Shown here piece after piece: positions 6,794 to 13,740 of a stretch of 37,403 nucleotides of DNA. A program made the position numbers and the translations under genes. Numbering within the stretch: position 1 is the first letter of the stretch; each line of letters starts with the position of its first letter. A model generated the notes under the pieces. That model was not told where the DNA came from and ran no database searches. It was given only the letters and a program-made list of their open reading frames with translations. This DNA is from an uncultured Prevotellaceae bacterium (lineage in GTDB: Bacteria > Bacteroidota > Bacteroidia > Bacteroidales > Bacteroidaceae), in contig ONFE01000033.1 of NCBI GenBank assembly GCA_900316985.1, positions 1-37,403 on the forward strand. Direction: 5' to 3'.

Positions 6794-9700
6794 GTAAGGC
6801 AACTACCTCTATATCGATCTTATCAACCACCCCCTGCCCCTCCTTTCTAAGGAGGGGAGGAAAAATGATATTAATGCTGCTTTTGTGCTTTGTTTCGATG
6901 GGTGTGAAAGCAGATACCAACACTCAGGCCCCCTGGACTTTCTGGTACTGGATGTACGGTGCCGTCTCAAAGGACGGTATTAAGGCCGACTTGAAATGCA
7001 TGAAAGACATCGGACTGGGAGGCTGTTACCTGATGCCTATCCGCGGAACCAACGATAAAGGAGCTCCTCAAAATCCTCCCCAAGGGGGAAAATGGGCCGA
7101 AGCACTGTCGCCCCATTTTTGGGAGATGGTAGATTATGCTTTCCAGCAGGCAGACTCTTTGGGCCTGCAGATGGGAATTCATATCTGCGACGGTTTTGCC
7201 TTGGCCGGTGGCCCATGGATTTCACCCGAGGAATCGATGCAGAAAGTAGTTTATTCAGATACCATCGTGGAGGGACAACTCGCACAACTGATCAACCGAC
7301 AAGGCGGTCTGAAACTTCCACGTCCACAAGGCTATGAAGGGTATTACGAGGATATTGCCACCTTTGCTATCCCACTGAAGCGCGATAATCCCCAACTCTT
7401 CCTTGATCAGTTTGACTTACAGCGCGACTTGGAGAAAGTGCCGCTCCTCAAATTGTCACCCACGATGACCCGCAATGACAAGGGTATCTATACGGCTTCC
7501 GAACCAGCCTGGATTCAGTTTGACTTCGGTACATCCCGTCTGTTTAGCAATATCGAGATTGCTGCCAACGGTACCAATATGCAGGCGCAGCGCATGGCTA
7601 TTGAAGCCAGCGATGACGGCACCAACTTCCGGTTGGTGAAACAACTGGTTCCTCCCCGTCAGGGATGGCAGAACTACGACTATAACACCACCTTTGCTTT
7701 TACTCCCACGAAAGCCCGTTACTGGCGTCTGTCATGGACACCTGAAGGTACAGAACCCGGCAGTGAAGACTTGGATGCTGCCAAGTGGCGTCCCCGTTTA
7801 GGACTGAAAAATGCTATTTTCCATAGTCAGCCACGCATCGACAACTGGGAGGGGAAGGCAGGCTACGTTTGGCGAATTGCCCCGGAAGCCGACACCAACG
7901 AATTGCCGGATAATATTTGTTGGAAACAACAGGATATCATTCCGTTAGCCCTTGAGGGAGACAGTGTGGCAAGCTATGCCCTTCTGTCTACAGAAACCCC
8001 GTCCACCACATACCGTATCGTGCGTATCGGCCATACTTCTACAGGCTATACCAACGCCACGGCAGGAGGTGCCAAGGGACTGGAGTGCGACAAGTTCTCC
8101 CGTGAGGCCGTCAGCAAACAAGTTGACTCATGGTTTGGATTGTTTAAACAGCGTCCCCATGCCGACGTGGTGAAATATCTGCACGTTGACTCATGGGAGT
8201 GCGGTTCGCAGAACTGGAGCCGCAACTTTGCCCAGGAGTTTGAAGCCCGCCGTGGCTACAATCTGATTCCTTGGCTGCCCGTCATGATTGGTATCCCCAT
8301 CGAATCTGCTGCCAAAAGCGATGAAGTACTGCGCGACATCCGACGTACCATCAACGAACTCGTTCATGAAGTGTTCTTCGCAACCGTTGCTCAGAAGGCC
8401 CGTGACTATGGAGTGTCACTCAGTAGCGAAAGTATGGCTCCGACAATGGTCAGTGACGGTATGGAACATTACAAATATGTGGACGTGCCCATGGGCGAAT
8501 ACTGGTTGAACTCACCTACGCATGACAAGCCCAACGATATGCTTGATGCCATCAGCGGTGCCCATATTTATGGCAAACAATTGGTACAGGCAGAGGGATT
8601 CACCGAAGTTCGCGGTGTCTGGGATGAGACTCCCGCCAGTATCAAGCCCCTGCTCGACCGCAATTTTGCACTGGGCATGAACCGCTTGTTTTTCCATGTC
8701 TTTACCCATAACCCTTGGACGGATCGCCGACCGGGCATGACACTCGATGGAATCGGCCTTTTCTTCCAGCGCGACCAGACGTGGATGCCCGAAGCAAAGG
8801 GTATGGTTGACTACATTACCCGTTGCCAGGAATTTCTGCAGAAAGGTATTCCAGTGGCCGATATTGCTGTTTTCACGGGTGAGGAGATACCATCCAGAGC
8901 CGTCCTCCCCGAACGGTTAGTTCCTATACTCCCTGGTCTTTTTGGTAAGGAACGGGTGGAATCAGAAGCAAAAAGACTCCAAAACAAGGGGAATCCCATG
9001 GAAGAGAGTCCGGTGGGTGTTCATCATTCAGCAGGAATTGTGGATACCCGCGACTGGGTGAACGCATTGCGAGGTTATCAATACGATTCCATGAACCGTG
9101 ATGTCTTGTTGAATCTGGCAACAGCCACTGATGACGGACATATCCAACTGCCAAATGGTATGCGCTATCGGGTACTGGTTCTCCCAATGAATCCGCCAAA
9201 AAAAGAGTATTCCAAAGAGGTCAGCGAAAAGATAGAGGCTTTCCGAAAAGCTGGTGTCCTGGTGATTGACAAGCCCTACGAAGGGCATGATTTCTCATCC
9301 TTCGGACTGCCGCGTGACGTGGAAGTACCTAAGGATATCGCCTATACACACCGCTACGATAACGGGCAGGATATCTATTTCTTGGCTAACCAGTCGGAAA
9401 AGAAACGCTCCTTCCGTTTCTCCATGCGCCAGAAGGCCAGCACCCTCTTTCTTTTCGACCCCCTAAATGGTCGCTATGATGCCGTATTCTGTGACCAGAA
9501 AGACGGACGCGACGGGACCGATATCACGCTTCCACCCTATGGTTCACTGATTGTCATCCGTTCGGAAAACTTCAAAGAAAGCATTGAGCTTAAGCCCCAA
9601 GAACCGGAATACAATGCCCCAAGACATAATATTGAGACTTCCTGGCGCATCCATTTCCATAACAACGACATTAGAATGTCCTCTGATCAGTTGTTCGACT

Positions 9701-10089
9701 GGACGGCATCACCGCGAAAAGAAATCAAATACTACTCCGGCAGTGCCACCTACGAGGCTGGTTTTGAATTGAAAGTTCATGCCGACCGCCGCATATGGCT
9801 CGAATTGAAAGGTGTACATGATATTGCCCACATCTATATCGACGGTAAAGACTGCGGCATCGTCTGGACGGCTCCCTACCGTCTGGAGATTACCGAGGCC
9901 CTGAAAAAGAAGAAAGACCACCAGATCAAAATTGTGGTCACCAATACATGGGCCAATGCGCTGCTGGGCAGCGATAAGGGCGAGGCTCCCTTCAATGGGA
10001 TTTGGACCAACGCCAAATACCGTAGGAAGGGCGAAAAACTATTACCTGCCGGACTGTTAGGTCCATTGACAATCATTGAGGACTATTAA
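6790..10089 (+). CDS. GH106 alpha-L-rhamnosidase, secreted
   Basis: Up to 1099 residues. The GH106 signature PWTFWYWMYGAVSKDGIKAD leads the barrel domain (IGLGGCYLMPIRG), followed by a discoidin-like stretch (about 235-320) and a C-terminal GH2-like sugar-binding fold (IYIDGKDCGIVWTAPYRLEI). It should remove terminal alpha-L-rhamnose from plant glycans. Start choice is open. ATG 6790 overlaps the DUF559 stop and makes residues 11-25 translate the palindromic repeat (SFLRRGGK), giving the positive n-region of the signal peptide. ATG 6865 (residue 26, MILMLLLCFVSMGVKA) would drop it and has an AGGAGGGGAGG purine run, also from the repeat, just upstream. A second repeat copy is in frame at residues 91-102. 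Confidence 0.88.
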   Translation: MSKATTSISILSTTPCPSFLRRGGKMILMLLLCFVSMGVKADTNTQAPWTFWYWMYGAVSKDGIKADLKCMKDIGLGGCYLMPIRGTNDKGAPQNPPQGGKWAEALSPHFWEMVDYAFQQADSLGLQMGIHICDGFALAGGPWISPEESMQKVVYSDTIVEGQLAQLINRQGGLKLPRPQGYEGYYEDIATFAIPLKRDNPQLFLDQFDLQRDLEKVPLLKLSPTMTRNDKGIYTASEPAWIQFDFGTSRLFSNIEIAANGTNMQAQRMAIEASDDGTNFRLVKQLVPPRQGWQNYDYNTTFAFTPTKARYWRLSWTPEGTEPGSEDLDAAKWRPRLGLKNAIFHSQPRIDNWEGKAGYVWRIAPEADTNELPDNICWKQQDIIPLALEGDSVASYALLSTETPSTTYRIVRIGHTSTGYTNATAGGAKGLECDKFSREAVSKQVDSWFGLFKQRPHADVVKYLHVDSWECGSQNWSRNFAQEFEARRGYNLIPWLPVMIGIPIESAAKSDEVLRDIRRTINELVHEVFFATVAQKARDYGVSLSSESMAPTMVSDGMEHYKYVDVPMGEYWLNSPTHDKPNDMLDAISGAHIYGKQLVQAEGFTEVRGVWDETPASIKPLLDRNFALGMNRLFFHVFTHNPWTDRRPGMTLDGIGLFFQRDQTWMPEAKGMVDYITRCQEFLQKGIPVADIAVFTGEEIPSRAVLPERLVPILPGLFGKERVESEAKRLQNKGNPMEESPVGVHHSAGIVDTRDWVNALRGYQYDSMNRDVLLNLATATDDGHIQLPNGMRYRVLVLPMNPPKKEYSKEVSEKIEAFRKAGVLVIDKPYEGHDFSSFGLPRDVEVPKDIAYTHRYDNGQDIYFLANQSEKKRSFRFSMRQKASTLFLFDPLNGRYDAVFCDQKDGRDGTDITLPPYGSLIVIRSENFKESIELKPQEPEYNAPRHNIETSWRIHFHNNDIRMSSDQLFDWTASPRKEIKYYSGSATYEAGFELKVHADRRIWLELKGVHDIAHIYIDGKDCGIVWTAPYRLEITEALKKKKDHQIKIVVTNTWANALLGSDKGEAPFNGIWTNAKYRRKGEKLLPAGLLGPLTIIEDY
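6822..6860 (-). repeat. Palindromic element, copy B (inverted, right of the DUF559 gene)
   Basis: Reverse complement of copy A: the tail ATCAACCACCCCCTG is followed by CCCCTCCTT-TCT-AAGGAGGGG. Tails point toward the DUF559 gene and palindromes point outward. The copy lies inside the first reading frame of the GH106 gene and ends five bases before the alternative start at 6865. Confidence 0.9.
7063..7095 (+). repeat. In-frame palindromic element, copy C (GH106)
   Basis: GCTCCTCAAAATCCTCCCC-AAGGGGGAAAATGG translates as APQNPPQGGKW. It is the same subtype and register as the copy in the GH78 gene (EAPLESPLGGKV), although the two proteins are unrelated here. Its position between conserved GH106 motifs points to an insertion. 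Confidence 0.65.
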
Positions 10090-10120
10090 TGAGAATAGAT
10101 CATAAAGAGAACAATCAGAT

Positions 10121-11560
10121 ATGAAAAGAATCTTTTGCTTAATCTGTGTAATTTGCGGTTTCATCGCCATCCGCGCTACGGTAAGACTACCCCAATTCAT
10201 CAGTGACGGCATGGTGTTGCAACAGCAAACCGAATGCAAACTGTGGGGCTGGACCAATGCTGGAAAGAAAGGTGTCATCGTCGTTACCTCATGGGACGAC
10301 AAGGAATATCTGTCCGAAGTCGACAAAAATGGGCGTTTTGAACTGAAGGTGAAGACTCCCAAAGCCGGAGGACCTTACTACATCGGTTTCAGCGACGGCG
10401 AGGAATTACTGACGATCGACAACATCCTGATCGGTGAGGTATGGCTCTGCAGCGGTCAGTCGAACATGGAAATGCAGATGAAAGGTTTCAAGGGACAACC
10501 CGTGGCAGGAACCACCCGTGAACTGCTGCACTGCAATGACCCTGAATTACGACTCTTCACCGTAAAGCGCAATCCGAAAGCCAATTATCAGGAAGATGTC
10601 ACAGGAACATGGTTTGAAGCCGATGCGGCCTCCGTACGGGATTTCTCTGCTACGGCCTATTATTTTGGCAAGGCCTTGCGCAACACATTGGGTGTACCGG
10701 TCGGTCTGATTGTGACCTCCTATGGCGGTTCTGCCTGCGAGGCCTGGATGGCTAAGGAATGGTTGGAAGAAGACAGCATCAAGGCTGAATGGCCGAAACA
10801 TTATCCCGATGTAAAGTTTCCCATCACCGATGAAATGGTGGAAAAACTGCATCAGCGCTGTCCGTCGGCCCTCTATAACGGCCAGTTGAAGCCATTGATC
10901 GGCTATGCCCTGCGCGGTGCCATTTGGTATCAGGGCGAAGACAATGTGCCGCGCTACAGCTATTATGCCAAACTCCTGAAACGGATGGTAGATGGTTGGC
11001 GTGCCGACTGGCAACAAGGCGACTTCCCGTTCTACTTCTGTCAGATTGCCCCTTACGACTACAGCCTCATCCAGTGGGAAGGAAGCCAGTACCTGCGCGA
11101 ACAGCAGTTGGAGGCAGAAAAGATTATCCCTAACTGCCGAATGGCCTGTCTGATGGATGCCGGTTTGGAATATGGTATCCATCCACGGAAGAAACAGGAG
11201 GCCGGAGAGCGTCTCGGTGTGTTGGCATTAGCAAATACCTATGGTATAAAAGGATTGCCCGATTTGGCCACTTTTGCCAATGTAGAATTCCAAAATGATA
11301 CCGCCGTAGTGTCTTTCGACCGCTCGAAGGAATGGGTCTATTTTGAAAACGGCAAGCCTACTCAAGACCTTTACGAAATCGCCGGTGAAGATCGGGTGTT
11401 CCATAAAGCCGATGCATGGATTTCGCGCAACCGCCTGTACATGAAGAGCGAAAAGGTGAAGAAACCCGTGGCCGTGCGCTATGCCTGGAAAGACTGGGCA
11501 CAGGGTGACTTGATGCACGACGGACTGCCTGTCAGTTCTTTTAGAAGCGACTCATGGTAA
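10121..11560 (+). CDS. SASA-type SGNH carbohydrate acetylesterase, secreted
   Basis: 479 residues. The signal peptide is MKRIFCLICVICGFIAIRA. A beta-sandwich of about 80 residues precedes the SGNH domain. The nucleophile is S114 in WLCSGQSNMEM; the block with WYQGEDN follows, and the catalytic His is H354 in GIHPRKK. These motifs are those of the sialate O-acetylesterase-like family (Pfam SASA; several members are CE20 acetylesterases acting on plant glycans). It probably removes acetyl groups that block the rhamnosidases and galactosidase of the same operon. It starts 31 bp after the GH106 stop and overlaps the next gene by 7 bp. The acetyl substrate is inferred from context. Confidence 0.87.
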   Translation: MKRIFCLICVICGFIAIRATVRLPQFISDGMVLQQQTECKLWGWTNAGKKGVIVVTSWDDKEYLSEVDKNGRFELKVKTPKAGGPYYIGFSDGEELLTIDNILIGEVWLCSGQSNMEMQMKGFKGQPVAGTTRELLHCNDPELRLFTVKRNPKANYQEDVTGTWFEADAASVRDFSATAYYFGKALRNTLGVPVGLIVTSYGGSACEAWMAKEWLEEDSIKAEWPKHYPDVKFPITDEMVEKLHQRCPSALYNGQLKPLIGYALRGAIWYQGEDNVPRYSYYAKLLKRMVDGWRADWQQGDFPFYFCQIAPYDYSLIQWEGSQYLREQQLEAEKIIPNCRMACLMDAGLEYGIHPRKKQEAGERLGVLALANTYGIKGLPDLATFANVEFQNDTAVVSFDRSKEWVYFENGKPTQDLYEIAGEDRVFHKADAWISRNRLYMKSEKVKKPVAVRYAWKDWAQGDLMHDGLPVSSFRSDSW

Positions 11561-13740
11561 GAATCAAACATATAGCTATTCTAGGATTCCTAGTTATTCT
11601 AGAATTCCTAGTTCCTTCAGCAGCAAGTGCCGCTGATTATAAGCCCAAGGATTATGTTTGGACCACGCAGAGCCGGAACTCGTCGGAGTCGATGCCCTGC
11701 GGCGGTCACGATATCGGTATGAACGTCTGGGTGGAAGACGGCGATGTGCTGTTCTATGTGTCGCAGAGCGGATGGTTCGATGAGAACAACACCCTGCTGA
11801 AAGCGGGGCGCTGGCGTATCCATTTCGATGACCAGCCGGCCGTAGGAACCTTTGAACAGCGCCTCTGCCTCGACGACGGGGCTATCTATATCACATTAGG
11901 CGACATGAAAATCCGCCTTTGGGCAGATGTCGCGGACCCCGTGGTGTTCTGCGACATTTCTTCAAAAAAGAAAGTAAAGACCACCCTCTCGTATGAAAGT
12001 TGGCGCTATAAAGACCGAAATATCACAAAAGCCGAATGCCAACAAACCAGTTATAAGTGGACTTTACCCGATGGAACCGTTACTTTTGCCGATTCCATCG
12101 AGGTTTTAAACAACAACCTACACTTTTATCATCAGAACCGAAACGAGACAGTTTTCGACTATACTGTGAAACGGGAATTCCTGGAAGAAGTAAAAGACCA
12201 GCTATATAACCCCATCGGCGGACTCCGAATGGAGGGTACTATGAAAATTAACGGATTATTATATAAAGGTACGCACGATGGAGAATATGCCGGAACCGAT
12301 TACCGCGCCTGGGATTTCTGTGGGGAGACAAAGAAGGGAGTTTTTTCCATTTGCCTTGGCAAAGCCACTTGTTCGGCCAGTATTTCCAAGAAACGCTCGG
12401 CCCAGTGGTGGCACCAATACTGGCAGCGGTCGTGGATTCAGACCGATAATCAGGAAGCGGCAGAGATGGTGCGCAACTATGAATTGTTCCGCTATATGCT
12501 CGGCTGCAATGCCCACGGACAATGGCCGACGAAGTTTAATGGCGGACTTTTTACCTTCGACCCGTTGCATGTGGCCTCTCCCCCCGCCCTCCCCAATAGG
12601 GAGGGAGCCACAGAGGAAATATATACCCCCGACTACCGCAAATGGGGCGGTGGTACCATGACTGCGCAGAACCAGCGTCTGGTGTATTGGCCGATGCTGA
12701 AAAGCGGCGATGCTGACTTGTTGAAACCACAATTAGATACCTATCTGCGGATGCTGCCCACAGCCAAACTATGGGCACAGCACTTCTGGGGACACGGCGG
12801 CGCCTGTTTCCCGGAGCAGATTGAAAACTCTGGACTGCCGAATCCTGCTGAATACGGAAAACCAAAACCGGGACAGGACCGCGGTGTAGGCCGTAATGCA
12901 TGGCTGGAATACGAGTGGGACACCGCGCTGGAATTCTGCATGATGGCCTTGCAGGCCCGGGAGTATGCCCCCGAAACCAGTTGGGATAAATATGAACCAC
13001 TCATCGCTGAATGTCTGAAATTCTTCGATGAACACTACCAGTATGAAGCCAATAAGCGCGGCGCCAAGACCTTCGATGCCAACGGCAGACTGGTTATCTA
13101 TCCGGGATCGGGTTGCGAGACTTATAAGATGGCCTATAATCCTTCATGCACCATTGCTGCCCTGAAGGCTGTTCTAGAGAAATGGGGTAAGGATTCGGCG
13201 ATGCTTTCCCGAATTCCCGAGATTCCCACAAGGGTAATTGGCGGAGACACTTGTGTTGCTCCGGCCATCGTATGGGAGAGAATCCAGAATGTGGAGACGC
13301 CCCAACTTTATCCCGTCTTCCCCTGGCGCATCTTTGGACTAGGGCTCCCAGGACTGCAAACGGCCGTTAACACCTATACAAAAGACCCACATGCTTTGGA
13401 GATGCGCTCATCGAAAGGCTGGAAACAGGACAATATCTGGGCAGCCTGTTTGGGACTCACCGATGAGGCCCGCCGGCTGAATCTGGAGAAATTAGGGAGC
13501 GGTCCCTATCGGTTTCCTGCTTTCTGGGACCCGGGTTTCGATTGGGCACCCGACCACAACCGCGGCGGAGCAGGAATGATTGGTGTGCAGGAGATGCTCT
13601 TGCAGGAAACACCCAAAGGCGAACTACTGCTCTTCCCCGCCTGGCCGAAGGAATGGAATGCCAAGTTCCGCTTACATGCCACGGGTGGCCGCATAGTTGA
13701 AGCGAAAATCAATAACGGAAAAATCAGTTTGACGAAATGA
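11554..13740 (+). CDS. DUF5703-type glycosidase-like protein, secreted
   Basis: 728 residues. After a hydrophobic leader (cut near AASA, residue 27) comes the DUF5703 signature SESMPCGGHDIGMNVWV, then FYVSQSGWFDENNTLLKAG, in an N-terminal beta-supersandwich. The second half (from about residue 300) is helical with WP and aromatic motifs, like the (alpha/alpha)6 barrels of six-hairpin glycosidases. I recognise the family but not an assigned activity; its place between an acetylesterase and a rhamnosidase suggests a plant-cell-wall glycan substrate. Residues 342-352 (SPPALPNREGA) are an in-frame palindromic repeat, and the signal-peptide core is an 18-bp tandem repeat. It overlaps neighbours by 7 bp (upstream) and 4 bp (downstream). 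Confidence 0.8.
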   Translation: MVRIKHIAILGFLVILEFLVPSAASAADYKPKDYVWTTQSRNSSESMPCGGHDIGMNVWVEDGDVLFYVSQSGWFDENNTLLKAGRWRIHFDDQPAVGTFEQRLCLDDGAIYITLGDMKIRLWADVADPVVFCDISSKKKVKTTLSYESWRYKDRNITKAECQQTSYKWTLPDGTVTFADSIEVLNNNLHFYHQNRNETVFDYTVKREFLEEVKDQLYNPIGGLRMEGTMKINGLLYKGTHDGEYAGTDYRAWDFCGETKKGVFSICLGKATCSASISKKRSAQWWHQYWQRSWIQTDNQEAAEMVRNYELFRYMLGCNAHGQWPTKFNGGLFTFDPLHVASPPALPNREGATEEIYTPDYRKWGGGTMTAQNQRLVYWPMLKSGDADLLKPQLDTYLRMLPTAKLWAQHFWGHGGACFPEQIENSGLPNPAEYGKPKPGQDRGVGRNAWLEYEWDTALEFCMMALQAREYAPETSWDKYEPLIAECLKFFDEHYQYEANKRGAKTFDANGRLVIYPGSGCETYKMAYNPSCTIAALKAVLEKWGKDSAMLSRIPEIPTRVIGGDTCVAPAIVWERIQNVETPQLYPVFPWRIFGLGLPGLQTAVNTYTKDPHALEMRSSKGWKQDNIWAACLGLTDEARRLNLEKLGSGPYRFPAFWDPGFDWAPDHNRGGAGMIGVQEMLLQETPKGELLLFPAWPKEWNAKFRLHATGGRIVEAKINNGKISLTK
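11577..11612. repeat. 18-bp tandem repeat forming a signal-peptide core
   Basis: TATTCTAGGATTCCTAGT and TATTCTAGAATTCCTAGT lie head to tail and differ at one base. Each contains a CTAG..CTAG palindrome. In frame they encode ILGFLV and ILEFLV, the hydrophobic core of the DUF5703 protein's signal peptide. Related CTAGGATTCTT sequence forms the hairpin at 34819-34852. Confidence 0.85.
12577..12609 (+). repeat. In-frame palindromic element, copy E (DUF5703)
   Basis: TCTCCCCCCGCCCTCCCC-AATA-GGGAGGGAGCC translates as SPPALPNREGA. It has the same orientation and register as the copy in the tRNA-dihydrouridine synthase (SPTLPKGEGV). Confidence 0.85.
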
